The position numbers and the translations under genes are program-made. From a bacterium (GTDB taxonomy: Bacteria; Sysuimicrobiota; Sysuimicrobiia; Sysuimicrobiales; Segetimicrobiaceae): DNA of 64,000 nt. Each line of letters starts with the position of its first letter. Within the stretch, counting starts at the first letter, position 1. The notes beneath the pieces were generated by a model that had not been told where the DNA came from, searched no databases, and was given only the letters and a program-made list of their open reading frames with translations. Positions 9,097 to 17,323 of the stretch are shown piece by piece. The DNA is taken from contig DATGJN010000066.1 of the NCBI GenBank assembly GCA_035295165.1, positions 1 through 64,000 of the forward strand, in the 5' to 3' direction.

Positions 9097-9843
9097 TCAC
9101 GGAGTACGCTCTGCCGCTTGGGCGTTAAGCCGGGAGACAAGGTTCGGAAGGGTGCTCAGGATGTGCTCGCGGAGCCGGGAAACCGCTGCAGAAACGTCCC
9201 GTTGCCCGATCGTCTCTAGCAGCTCGGCATGAGCACGGGCGATTTCCGACAGTTCGGCCGTGCGCGCATCGTCCTGAATGGCCGCAATGCGAAACTGCGC
9301 GCTGATCATTTGGTAGATTCGGCTCAACAGAGGGTTCCCGGAGTGTTCGCACAGTGCTTCGTGAAACCGTACGTCCTGCTCGACCATCTGCGCCAAATTG
9401 CCGGCTTGACCGGCCTCTATCATCGCTTTGACAACGTCTTCGAGTTCTTTGAGCGCACCCTGCGCCCCGCGCTCGATAAACAACACCACCGCGAGTTCTT
9501 CCAGCGCACTACGCAGGCGATACAGATGCGCAGCATCCGCGGCAGTGATTTCGGCGACAACCGGCCCGTGTCGCGGTTTGGTAGTCACCAAACCGTCCTG
9601 TCGTAGGCGCTGCACGGCCTCGCGCACGGGAGCTCGGCTGATGCCCATATCCTGAGCAATCCGTGCTTCGTTGAGGCGTTGCCCGGGCCGCAACCGACCG
9701 TGGACGATGCGTTGCCGCAGTTCTTCATAGACTTGCTGACCGACTGTCTTTTGGTCAGATATATGAAAGTCGATCGATGTTTCCAGGGTGTGCGACGCCA
9801 TAGGAGATTCACCAGTAGGCAGTCGTCTGTCGACAGTATTCAT
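9097..9843 (-). CDS. GntR/FadR-family transcriptional regulator (FCD domain)
   Basis: It has an N-terminal winged helix-turn-helix (roughly residues 30-95, including RLNEARIAQDMGISRAPVREAVQRL) and a C-terminal all-helical FCD ligand domain. The FCD metal/ligand residues are visible as the aspartate and histidine in EQDVRFHEALCEHSGN and a later histidine in ARAHAELL. Such proteins usually repress an adjacent catabolic operon until an acid ligand binds. It is encoded in the same direction just upstream of the importer and catabolic genes, so it is the likely local regulator. The start may be 9843 or 9801; neither has a strong ribosome site. Confidence 0.9.
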   Translation of the reverse strand: MNTVDRRLPTGESPMASHTLETSIDFHISDQKTVGQQVYEELRQRIVHGRLRPGQRLNEARIAQDMGISRAPVREAVQRLRQDGLVTTKPRHGPVVAEITAADAAHLYRLRSALEELAVVLFIERGAQGALKELEDVVKAMIEAGQAGNLAQMVEQDVRFHEALCEHSGNPLLSRIYQMISAQFRIAAIQDDARTAELSEIARAHAELLETIGQRDVSAAVSRLREHILSTLPNLVSRLNAQAAERTP

Positions 9844-9996
9844 ACCGTGAATCTTCGCATGGCGTCAATTCGAATACACGTTCGATATCCACGGTCCTAC
9901 TGGTGAGAGAGACAGCCTGTGGACTGATGGAACCTCTCGAAACCGACGCTGACCGAGGATGAACTCTTTGGCCTGTTCGATCTTGAGAGACCCCGC

Positions 9997-10388
9997 GTGT
10001 GCGGTTCGTCGGGTCCCAGACCAGCGTCGGGGGAACCCACACCGGCGCGAGAGCCCGAGTCGCCGAAAGAAGACCCTCGACAGATTATCGAGAATCTGGA
10101 ACGCGCGATTCGCCAATTCATCATCGCGAAACTCTCGGCACTCACTGCGGATTGGTGGGTGGAGCGCGGATCCCGCCCGACGTCAGGAGGCGCGCCGAGC
10201 AGAGACGTCAGCGAGACGAGTCTGATTGGCCGTGGCTTTCTCCGCTCACTGGGTCGCCAACCGACTACTTAGACTTTGGGGACTATCGAAAGATCATCGA
10301 CGACGAAGGGAACTGGCTCCGCGCATTTCAGGCCTCATTGAAGAGTCGCGCGATCGTTGTCGCGAAATTCATGGAGCCAATTCAATGA
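9997..10388 (+). pseudogene. Frameshifted HEPN_Swt1-like protein remnant
   Basis: Two overlapping frames together spell one protein. The first reads IIENLERAIRQFI then ADWWVERG. The second continues with IPPDVRRRAEQRRQRD and ends with DYLDFGDYRKII followed by NWLRAF. This order matches the HEPN domain of Swt1-type proteins, which occur in RNA-processing and defence nucleases. The frames join near 10168-10175, and the C-terminal HEPN RN-x-x-x-H stretch is missing or scrambled after 10360, so the gene looks dead. It lies just before the AbiE-like pair inside the putative island. Confidence 0.6.
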
Positions 10389-10727
10389 GCTGATGGGACT
10401 TGGTCAGATTCAGCAGTGGGAGTCACGTTATGGAGTGAAACCGACGAATAAGGAATAACCGGCATGAGCTCTATGGCGTGAACGTCTGTGGAACTGGATG
10501 GACGTCTTGTACAATCGAGGAGCCAAGAGGCCCGGGACCCCTTGAGATTGGCCTCTACCTTGGTAGCCGAAGGCACGCGCCTGCATCCAAGACGCATGGG
10601 CTGCTCGTTCGCAAACGATAGCTTTTGTCATACGCCCTCGTGCTATCCTCAACACAGCTGCATCCTTGACGTTCATCATGGTTCGTACAGTCTTTTGGTA
10701 ATGGGGAACAATTACCATACTACTTAA
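10389..10727. other. Intergenic, no gene seen
   Basis: Short frames on both strands have no ribosome site or recognisable motif. The first bases may be the decayed 3' end of the HEPN remnant. Base composition becomes AT-rich toward 10700, leading into the promoter of the next gene. Confidence 0.5.
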
Positions 10728-10765
10728 TTGTATTAGTCTCGCTACAAATCTGCTATAATACGTGC
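10728..10765 (+). promoter_or_regulatory. Promoter of the AbiE-like pair, probably leaderless
   Basis: A perfect TATAAT lies at 10754-10759, only 6 bases before the ATG at 10766, in an AT-rich context. The -35 is less clear: TTGTAT at 10728 has 20-base spacing and TTAGTC at 10733 has 15. A start point about 7 bases after the -10 box would fall on the ATG itself, and no ribosome site is present, so a leaderless transcript is likely. Confidence 0.55.
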
Positions 10766-11089
10766 ATGAAGGATAGGCTCTTTGGTTCCGCCAACCGCAC
10801 GGATACCCTAGTCACGATAGGGCGACTTGGCCGCACGTATATCTCTGAGATCGCCCGAGTTCTAAGCCGGCGGGTCATCGAAACCCAACGCGCTGTGGCT
10901 TCGCTTGAGCAAGCAGGAGTCGTTGTCACCAATCGCATGGGCAACACGCGGATTGTAGAATTGAACCCAACTTTCCCCGCCAAGAATGAGCTGTATGCTT
11001 TGCTGCTCCGTATGAGCGAGATGCCCATCTACTCAGATCGTTGGTCAAAGTTCCGCCGACGTCCGCGTGCTATGGGTAAGCCACTATGA
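10766..11089 (+). CDS. Winged-helix DNA-binding protein, putative antitoxin/regulator
   Basis: This small protein of 107 residues has a winged helix-turn-helix pattern: RTYISEIARVLSRRVIETQRAVASL as the helix-turn-helix, then GVVVTNRMGNTRIVELN as the wing. The C-terminus is basic. Its stop overlaps the start of the nucleotidyltransferase gene (ATGA), so the two are made together. In AbiE-type toxin-antitoxin systems the first gene encodes a winged-helix antitoxin that represses the promoter; by analogy this could be that partner, though AbiEi is usually longer. It may equally be a stand-alone ArsR/MarR-like regulator. Confidence 0.75.
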   Translation: MKDRLFGSANRTDTLVTIGRLGRTYISEIARVLSRRVIETQRAVASLEQAGVVVTNRMGNTRIVELNPTFPAKNELYALLLRMSEMPIYSDRWSKFRRRPRAMGKPL

Positions 11090-11652
11090 AATTTGCCTCG
11101 ATGTCATTGGTCGAAGTGGCGGCGGTCGTGGCGGTACATTTGAGAACTCATGGCATGCAGGTTGTTGTTGTCGGCGGTAGCGCAATCACGGTGCACGTTC
11201 CCAACGTGTATACTTCGATGGATGTTGACTTTGCTGCCACGTCAGGCATCGATCGGCGTAGGATCACCCTTGCGTTGACCGAACTTGGTTTTCGCCCGCA
11301 CGGGCGGGTCTTTGTTCATCCTGATACGGGCTATTCGTTGGACTTCGTCGCGGACAGGCCTTACATCGATCAACAGCCAGTGTACGACTTTGCCGAGATT
11401 TCGACGCCCAATGGCACCGTGCACGTCCTCCATCTCGAAGACGCCATAGCCGATCGGATCGCTGCGTTCTTACACTGGAGTGATTCTGAATCACTGGATG
11501 TGGCGGAGCGCGCTGTGACCGCAGCACGAGATCGTCTGACATGGGAACGCATTGATGCGGCGTTGCAAAAGCTAGAAACGAACCTGCCGGAGACCGCCCA
11601 GCGAATGGCCTTGGCACGCGAACGGCTGCATCGTGCTCTCGCGGGAGATTAG
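11086..11652 (+). CDS. Nucleotidyltransferase, AbiEii/MNT-like (DUF6036-like)
   Basis: This 188-residue protein has the polymerase-beta-type nucleotidyltransferase core. VVVVGGSAITVH near residue 26 is the GG-S loop. SMDVDF near residue 46 gives the two metal-binding aspartates, and LDFVAD near residue 86 gives the third carboxylate. A helical tail follows. AbiEii and MenT toxins of this fold modify tRNA or other targets; others in the group are housekeeping. The four-base overlap with the preceding winged-helix gene supports a two-gene toxin-antitoxin or defence module. Function is inferred, not shown. Confidence 0.75.
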   Translation: MKFASMSLVEVAAVVAVHLRTHGMQVVVVGGSAITVHVPNVYTSMDVDFAATSGIDRRRITLALTELGFRPHGRVFVHPDTGYSLDFVADRPYIDQQPVYDFAEISTPNGTVHVLHLEDAIADRIAAFLHWSDSESLDVAERAVTAARDRLTWERIDAALQKLETNLPETAQRMALARERLHRALAGD

Positions 11653-11802
11653 GGAGCCCATACAGCATGGTGTTGGGGTATGCCAAGCTGCTCGCCGTCA
11701 GGAACCACTTGAAAACACATGTCGAGCTAACTGGCGATCAAAGCATACGTTCACGCTCCACGCCTACCACCACCCAACGGATAGTTTCCGGCCGGAAGAC
11801 TC

Positions 11803-11819
11803 TGCACCGATCTTGCACC
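11803..11819 (+). repeat. 17-base direct repeat, right copy
   Basis: An exact copy of 310-326, lying 64 bases before the tRNA-Val 3' end. A plus-strand frame across it reads APILHQ, shared with APILHR at the left copy. Confidence 0.6.
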
Positions 11820-11882
11820 AGTTCGGGGCTCCGTTGGGCGCATTCGAAGGTCACAGGGTGCAGTCGGGCGCAGTGGATTCGA

Positions 11883-11957
11883 TGGTGGGCGGTGCAGGTC
11901 TTGAACCTGCGGCCTCATCCGTGTGAAGGATGCGCTCTACCCCTGAGCTAACCGCCC
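11883..11957 (-). tRNA. tRNA-Val (anticodon CAC)
   Basis: The minus strand begins GGGCGGTTAGCTCAGG and has an anticodon arm CATCC-TTCACAC-GGATG with anticodon CAC. The T arm is GCAGG-TTCAAGA-CCTGC, and the acceptor 3' strand CCGCCC is followed by A and an encoded CCA. All arms pair. The 3' end faces left and is duplicated at 158-185, marking an integration site. Confidence 0.95.
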
Positions 11958-12039
11958 GCCGGCACCCCGCTTCCGCGGGTAGATCATATTATGGCAAAGC
12001 ACCGCGTCGACTGTCAAAGGCGCACATGCGAGCCCGCGA

Positions 12040-12837
12040 TCAGGACCTTGCTACGGCGCAGCTGTGGTCTTGGAGGTCCTCACCGCTCCCCTTGTCTGCT
12101 CGTGCGGGATCGGCGCGGTCATCTAGCACGATGAATCCGGCGTGGCCGTTGGAAAGAGTGGCTCCCACGACCACAAGTGTTTGATCCCCCATATCTGCTC
12201 TTGCCACCGGCCGACCGTCAGCCAGCAGTTTGAAGGGATTTGCCTGACCGAGTTGTTCGCCTTCCACGCTCATAGCCAGGTAGCGGTGCCCCGCGAGCGG
12301 CACGGGGAAGAGCGCCCAGTGATCCCGGATAGTCGCTTCATATCTATGCAGCGCGTCGCGGACATCCACTCTGACGCAATCGATATGGATGTGCAGTTGA
12401 TTCTGGGAACGCCCGGAAATCGAATTCACCGCCAAGGAAATATCGTCTCGCGGCATCGTCCGATTCAACACTTTGTCAACGTACGTACGTGATTCCCAGG
12501 CGACAGCGAAGTAGTTGGGCGCGTTCGGGGCAATGACGGCCGGACTCTCGATGCCGGTAACGCGCGCCGTCGGAATCAGGAGAAACTGCGTCGCCCCAAC
12601 AAGGTCTTTCAACACAGCGTAGCCCGCCTGTTCTCCACCGCTCAAGTCCACGGCGACGCAGGGATCGGGCTTCCCGCTTTGCTGTTCGTTCGGAACGCAC
12701 TTGTTGTGCACGATGTTCCAAAGCGCATTCGGGTCGGCTTGTCCGGCACCGACGCCACTCAGGACAAGCACCGCGCTTAGCAACAAGGCCGCGCACATCC
12801 GAGCCATGGGTCTTCGCAGTGTCGCCGATACCGCCAT
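12040..12837 (-). CDS. CDP-diacylglycerol pyrophosphatase (Cdh-like), secreted
   Basis: It hydrolyses CDP-diacylglycerol to phosphatidate and CMP and may act on related pyrophosphates. A signal peptide covers roughly residues 1-35 (MCAALLLSAVLVLSG). Family blocks follow in order: LWNIVHNKCVPNEQQSG, AGYAVLKDLVGATQFLLIPT, GIESP, PNYFAVAWESR and the HIT-like histidine cluster QLHIHIDC. The length of 265 residues is normal. The start at 12837 has AGGAAGGA 8 bases upstream; the reading frame extends further upstream through the neighbouring SDR gene but that part is not coding. The location is probably the outer face of the inner membrane or the periplasm. Confidence 0.9.
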   Translation of the reverse strand: MAVSATLRRPMARMCAALLLSAVLVLSGVGAGQADPNALWNIVHNKCVPNEQQSGKPDPCVAVDLSGGEQAGYAVLKDLVGATQFLLIPTARVTGIESPAVIAPNAPNYFAVAWESRTYVDKVLNRTMPRDDISLAVNSISGRSQNQLHIHIDCVRVDVRDALHRYEATIRDHWALFPVPLAGHRYLAMSVEGEQLGQANPFKLLADGRPVARADMGDQTLVVVGATLSNGHAGFIVLDDRADPARADKGSGEDLQDHSCAVARS

Positions 12838-12953
12838 GGAGTGCGTCCTTCCTAAGGGAGATGGACCGTCTCGCGAAAAGTTGGCCGCCACTTGCCATCG
12901 GTCCTGTTCGCGGCACAGGGTCATCTGGAATGTGCTTTTGAGTGGCCCGCGCC

Positions 12954-13664
12954 CTACGCTCTCGGAACTTGCAACGGCGTGACGAACGCTTCGCGGATCC
13001 AAACGTTCGGCCCGGTGGCGAGGACGGCCCGGACCACTCCCGCGACGTCCTCGGGCCGCAGCGCCCAGTCCCGCCGCGCGGTACTCTCCGAGAATCTCGT
13101 CTGCACAGATCCGGGCTCGACCACGCTCACCTTCACGCCTCTCCCCCGGACCTCGAGCCCGACCGACTCGGTAAACCCGATGAGACCAAACTTTGAAGTG
13201 GAGTACGCCGCGTTCTCGGCCATCCCGAGGCGCCCCGCCCCGGAGGCGATGTTGACGATGTGCCCGCGCCGCTGGGCCAGCATCACGGGCAGCGCCGCCC
13301 GGGTAAAGAGAAAGACGCCCGTCAGATTGACCTCCATGAGCCGCCGCCAAGCGTCGACCGACATCTCGTGAGTCGGTCCGTGCCAGCCGATGCCGGCGTT
13401 GTTCACGAGAGCGTCGAGCCGGCCTCCCCACTCTTGCGCACGGGCCACCGCAGCTGCTGCGGTGGCCTCGTCAGTGACGTCGCCGGCAACCACGGTCGCC
13501 CTATCCCCGCCGATCTCCTGCGCGGCCAGTGCGAGATCGGCTCTCGTCCGTGCCACCAGCACGAGCCGCGCGCCCGCCGCGGCCAGTTCAGCCGCCACCG
13601 CGCGCCCGATCCCGCGCCCTGCGCCGGTGACGATAACGACCTGTCCCGAGAGTTCCCCATCCAT
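12954..13664 (-). CDS. SDR family NAD(P)-dependent oxidoreductase
   Basis: This is a classical short-chain dehydrogenase of 236 residues. The cofactor loop TGAGRGIG is at residues 13-20, NNAGIG near 86, and the catalytic YSTSK near 149. The C-terminus carries a RPEDVAGVVRAVLA segment usual for the family. A GAGGTG site precedes the ATG. It is encoded upstream of the CDP-diacylglycerol pyrophosphatase in the same direction, but the 116-base gap makes a shared function uncertain. The substrate cannot be predicted. Confidence 0.9.
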   Translation of the reverse strand: MDGELSGQVVIVTGAGRGIGRAVAAELAAAGARLVLVARTRADLALAAQEIGGDRATVVAGDVTDEATAAAAVARAQEWGGRLDALVNNAGIGWHGPTHEMSVDAWRRLMEVNLTGVFLFTRAALPVMLAQRRGHIVNIASGAGRLGMAENAAYSTSKFGLIGFTESVGLEVRGRGVKVSVVEPGSVQTRFSESTARRDWALRPEDVAGVVRAVLATGPNVWIREAFVTPLQVPRA

Positions 13665-14074
13665 CGATGCACCTCACTGCCGCGTCGCTTCAACCCCGAT
13701 GGCAGCCAAGTCGAGATCGGTTCCGGTTGCCGACTGGCCACAGTATACACCCGGCCGCCGCTTCACTGAAGGTTCCCCAAGCCGGGCGTCGATCGAGGTG
13801 ACCGACCGGGCCGAGCGTCCGAGATCCGCCGTTGCCCAGTGTGTGTGCGCGCCGCACCGACCGCCACATCGAGCCGCATCCACGCCGTCACGTTGTCACG
13901 TCACGCGCGTGCTCCGGCCGAACGAGCAGAAGATCTGCTCGCGATGCTGGCCGCGCGGGTGTCAAGGGGATCGGGTGCCGAGATCGAACCCTCTTCGTGA
14001 CCGAAGAACGCCCGGACCGGAAGTGAAGGTATTGCGGTCGCACCGCGAGGCCGGGCACAAGGGGAGTGTCGTCG
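13665..14074. other. Divergent intergenic region, nothing specific seen
   Basis: About 400 bases separate the divergent SDR and DapA-like genes and should carry both promoters. No reading frame here has a ribosome site or family resemblance, and I see no clear hairpin or repeat. Confidence 0.5.
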
Positions 14075-15013
14075 ATGGCAGGCCGGCTTGAGCCAATCCG
14101 AGGCGTGATTGCACCCACACTGACACCGTTTGACCAGGATCTCAGCATCGCCCAGAAGCTGTTCGCCGATCATGCGCTGCACCTGCTCAAGACGGGGTGC
14201 GCCGGGCTCGCCCCATTCGGCACGACGGGTGAGGCGCTGTCGCTCGGCATCGAAGAACGGATGGCGGCGCTCGACTACCTGATCGATCGCGGCGTCGATC
14301 CCAAGAAGCTGATCCCGGGCACGGGTCTGACGAACCTCCCCGATACGATCAGGCTGACCCGTCATGCCGTGGAGCGCGGCTGCGCGGGTGCCATGGTACT
14401 GCCTCCCTTCTACTTTAAGGGCGTCCCCGACGACGGCCTGTTCGCCTACTACGCCCGCCTCATCGAAGGCGTCGCGTCGCCTGATCTCCGCATCTACCTC
14501 TATCACATCCCGCCGGTCGCGATCGTGGGGCTGTCCATCGAGCTGGTCCAGCGGCTTCGTGCGGCGTTCCCGTCTCAGATCGTTGGGATCAAGGACAGTT
14601 CCGGCGACTGGGCCAATACGCGAAGACTGTTGACCGAGGTGCCCGGGCTCATCGTCTATCCGGGCTCGGAGCTCCCGTTGTTCGAGGCGCTTTCACTCGG
14701 AGCTCCGGGGTGCATCACGGCCACGGCGAACATCAACGCGACCGAGATCGCGAAGAGCATTTCCCTGTACCACAGCGGCAACGAGACGGAGGCCAAGCGG
14801 CAGCATGAGGGCGTCAAGAAACTCAGGCTGAAAGTTCAGGAGTACGGGCCGATCCCGGCCCAAAAGTACCTGCTGTCTCAGTGGTCGGGCGACTCGAGAT
14901 GGCGCACGGTGCGTCCGCCGCTCGTGGCGCTGGCGGACGCGGCTGGGCGTGAGCTCCGTAACGCGCTGGAACATGAATTCGGAGGCGCGCTCTCATCGCG
15001 TACCCCGGCCTGA
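14075..15013 (+). CDS. DapA/N-acetylneuraminate lyase-family aldolase
   Basis: This (beta/alpha)8 Schiff-base aldolase or dehydratase has about 312 residues. GTTGEALSL near residue 49 binds the keto-acid carboxylate. The tyrosine in YLYHIPP (about Y143) and the Schiff-base lysine in VGIKDSSGDW (about K173) are present. ATG 14075 is preferred because GGGGAG is 8 bases upstream; a GTG three codons earlier is too close to that site. It stands alone, with no other lysine-pathway gene nearby, so it may be a sugar-acid or hydroxyproline-type aldolase rather than true dihydrodipicolinate synthase. Confidence 0.88.
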   Translation: MAGRLEPIRGVIAPTLTPFDQDLSIAQKLFADHALHLLKTGCAGLAPFGTTGEALSLGIEERMAALDYLIDRGVDPKKLIPGTGLTNLPDTIRLTRHAVERGCAGAMVLPPFYFKGVPDDGLFAYYARLIEGVASPDLRIYLYHIPPVAIVGLSIELVQRLRAAFPSQIVGIKDSSGDWANTRRLLTEVPGLIVYPGSELPLFEALSLGAPGCITATANINATEIAKSISLYHSGNETEAKRQHEGVKKLRLKVQEYGPIPAQKYLLSQWSGDSRWRTVRPPLVALADAAGRELRNALEHEFGGALSSRTPA

Positions 15014-15101
15014 GGTGCTCTACGGAGCATGCCGCGCCCCTTGCAACGACTCCGGTGAACTCTTGACGAACGACCGGGGACGCGGGCGGGGAGCGGCGCC
15101 C

Positions 15102-15893
15102 CTACTCCCCGCCCGGGAGATTGAAGGCGAGGCTTCCGGGAATAGGGTGAAAGTCGGCGTAGGTGAATGGCCCTCGGGGCAAGAGCCAGGTGGCCTGCGC
15201 CCGACTCGGCAATGAACGTCCGTCGACGACCGCCCACCCCGCGACGGGTGTCGTCCAACGGGCGCGCAACAACTGCTTCGGATGGTCGGGATCCGCGCAG
15301 AACCGGTCGGTCGTGCTGAACTCCGTCGGCGCCCCCCGCTCGTCCACGGCGACCCGGGCCGTGACCGTGTGCCCGCGGTCCGTGAGCGTGACATCGAAGG
15401 ACCCCGCGTCGATGGAAGCCCACGTGACCTGGGGCACCAGCAGCATCGACGGAGCGATCAGCACCGCATCGTTCAGATAAGTAACCAACTCGCCGATATC
15501 ATACTCCGCGCCCATCCCCTCTGCGATAGTGAAGACGTCGAGCATCCGGATCAACATGCGGCCTCGACCGTCCAGGTAGGTGTCACGACCCACCACCGGC
15601 ACCCGGCCGCCGAACCGGATCTTGATATGGAAGATGCGTGCCACCGCCAAGCGGTTGTTGTACTGCCATGCCTCGGTTGCCATCCACGCCTGGCTCGGCT
15701 TGGTCCGGAACCGGCCCGTGAACCCCAGACGAAAGGACCAATCGCGCGGGCGTCCCACGACCCCCATGAACCGCAGGTAGCGCGCCGCGGGTTCGGGCAG
15801 CGCGGTCAACTCGGCGTCGCTCACCGGGTCGACAGGGCCTGGATCCACAGGCAGACCCGCGAGCGCAACTTCCCTCAGAAACCGCGTCCGCAT
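15102..15893 (-). CDS. DUF6544-like protein of unknown function
   Basis: This protein of about 263 residues matches a family often labelled DUF6544. Recognisable parts are LPEPAARYLRFMGVVGRP near the N-terminus, the GRFRTKP segment, GRGRMLIRMLDVFTIAEG in the middle, and a DRGHTVTARVAVDERG strand pair near the C-terminus. No enzymatic motif is visible and no signal peptide follows the chosen start. The frame stays open to 16151, but the extra part is cysteine- and arginine-rich and unlike the family, so I start at 15893. It is convergent with the DapA-like gene. Confidence 0.7.
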   Translation of the reverse strand: MRTRFLREVALAGLPVDPGPVDPVSDAELTALPEPAARYLRFMGVVGRPRDWSFRLGFTGRFRTKPSQAWMATEAWQYNNRLAVARIFHIKIRFGGRVPVVGRDTYLDGRGRMLIRMLDVFTIAEGMGAEYDIGELVTYLNDAVLIAPSMLLVPQVTWASIDAGSFDVTLTDRGHTVTARVAVDERGAPTEFSTTDRFCADPDHPKQLLRARWTTPVAGWAVVDGRSLPSRAQATWLLPRGPFTYADFHPIPGSLAFNLPGGE

Positions 15894-16292
15894 CCCCGCC
15901 ACGATTATGAAGCTACCTCGCGAACAGACGGAAGAGAATCGGGTGATCCCAGTATTTGCCCGTTCTGCCCGGAGTGGCTCAGAGGCGCATCCCCGTCCCG
16001 ATCCCAGTCGCCGGCGGCGCGCGCGGCAGGTGGCCCTTCTGTCCAACATACACACATCCGCCCAACGTCCCTGTCCGGATCGTTCGGGGGTACATATGGA
16101 ACACAGCCGCACGCTTCCGACGATGCGAACAAATAGGAAGAAGGACTCCACACGGACGTCGTCTCAGTTCATAATCGTGCCGACCCCGCGGAGACCGATG
16201 CGACACGAATGGAACTCCAAGCGTTCAGGCGCCCGGCGCCGCAGGTTTGCCGCCGCCTCCGTTGCCGCGCCGGTCCGCGCCAGGCAGCCGCG

Positions 16293-17261
16293 ATGCACTC
16301 GGTAGTCGTTCCCGTCTTCAACCGCGCCGCGGCTTCGGTCGCAACCGTACAGAGCGTCCTGGCGCAGGAGACCGCGTTCCCGTTCGAGGTCATCGTCGTC
16401 GACAGCGGCTCGACAGATGACACGGGCGCGCGCATGCAGTCGCTCGCGGCCTCGGTACTCGGCCGCATGCGGTACATCCGCAAATGCGAAGAAGGCGTCT
16501 CGGCGGCCCGCAACGCGGGGGCCGCCGCGGCGAGGGGCGAGATCATCGCCATTATCGATGACGACGTAAAGGTCCACGCGGGCTGGCTCGATGCACTGGT
16601 CGAAACCTATCGCCTCCACCCCGACGCGTGGTGCGTCGGCGGGAGAATCACCGTGCAACTGCCGGAGACGTACCCTTCTTGGTTCAGCCCCCACTCGCCG
16701 GTGGTGATGCCGTATCTGAGCGCGCTGGACCGAGGCGAAGCGACCGTCCGACTGGAGTTTCCCGGGGACGTGTGGGGCGCGAACTTCTCGGTGCGACGGG
16801 ACGCGCTCTCCCGCGTGGGTCTCTTCGACACGGCGCTCGGACCGGCCGGGACTCGGCGCTTCGTCAGCGAAGAGACCGAGCTCTGCTGGCGCATCCACCG
16901 GGCGGGGGGCGGCGTGTACTACTGCGGCCACGCGGTCGTGACCCACGTGATCCCCGACACCCGCATCACAAAACGGTCCTTCCGAGACCGCGCGTACTGG
17001 CAGGGGCGCACGACCGCGCTGCTGCACGCCAAGTACTCGCTCGCGGCACCGCCGCACAACCTGGCGCGCACGGTGCCCGTGTTTGCGAAGAGCTGGGTGA
17101 AATCCCGGGCGCGTCCGGACGCGGTCGATCGCGCCAAGCTCTTCGACGACGAATTGGCCATCCGATTCTCGGCGGGCTACTGCCATCAAGCCATGCTGAT
17201 GCGCGCCGGCGCTCGGCTCCGGGACGCTTCCATCCCCCGACTCCCTCCGCTGAACACATAG
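16293..17261 (+). CDS. Family 2 glycosyltransferase
   Basis: This GT-A fold glycosyltransferase begins SVVVPVFNRA, with the nucleotide-sugar region VIVVDSGSTDDTG near residue 36 and the metal-binding IIDDDVKVHAGW near residue 88. The acceptor-side region has VWGANFSVRRDAL and the catalytic-base region SEETELCWRIHRAGG. Such enzymes add a sugar to lipid or polysaccharide acceptors at the cytoplasmic face of the membrane. The start is uncertain: the ATG at 16293 begins the conserved domain but has only a weak CAGGCAG upstream, and the frame opens earlier at 16209. No polysaccharide cluster surrounds it. Confidence 0.87.
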   Translation: MHSVVVPVFNRAAASVATVQSVLAQETAFPFEVIVVDSGSTDDTGARMQSLAASVLGRMRYIRKCEEGVSAARNAGAAAARGEIIAIIDDDVKVHAGWLDALVETYRLHPDAWCVGGRITVQLPETYPSWFSPHSPVVMPYLSALDRGEATVRLEFPGDVWGANFSVRRDALSRVGLFDTALGPAGTRRFVSEETELCWRIHRAGGGVYYCGHAVVTHVIPDTRITKRSFRDRAYWQGRTTALLHAKYSLAAPPHNLARTVPVFAKSWVKSRARPDAVDRAKLFDDELAIRFSAGYCHQAMLMRAGARLRDASIPRLPPLNT

Positions 17262-17323
17262 GCCACGCAGCTCTTGCTTGCACGACCCGGCACCGGCGCC
17301 GACGCGAGATGATCTGGGCGGCA

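Larger units (their letters stand above)
158..11910. mobile_element. Putative genomic island at tRNA-Val(CAC)
   Basis: The last 28 bases of the tRNA-Val gene, including the encoded CCA (11883-11910), are repeated in the same orientation at 158-185 with one mismatch. This is the arrangement left when a tyrosine integrase inserts an element into a tRNA 3' end. The interval carries a catabolic and transport operon, an AbiE-like pair and a broken HEPN gene. By eye its codons are less GC-extreme than those to the right. No intact integrase gene lies inside. Both ends show a reading frame ending in an APILH-like tail that could be a worn integrase C-terminus. The repeat is directly visible. Island status is inference. 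Confidence 0.5.

Noticed and set aside
11633-11926. Frame running into tRNA-Val on the opposite strand
   Set aside because: The end is antisense tRNA sequence. The upstream part shows at most a faint integrase-tail resemblance, too weak to call a gene.
12838-13431. Upstream extension of the CDP-diacylglycerol pyrophosphatase frame
   Set aside because: It overlaps the SDR gene in another frame and has no conservation. The start at 12837 has a good ribosome site and directly precedes the signal peptide.
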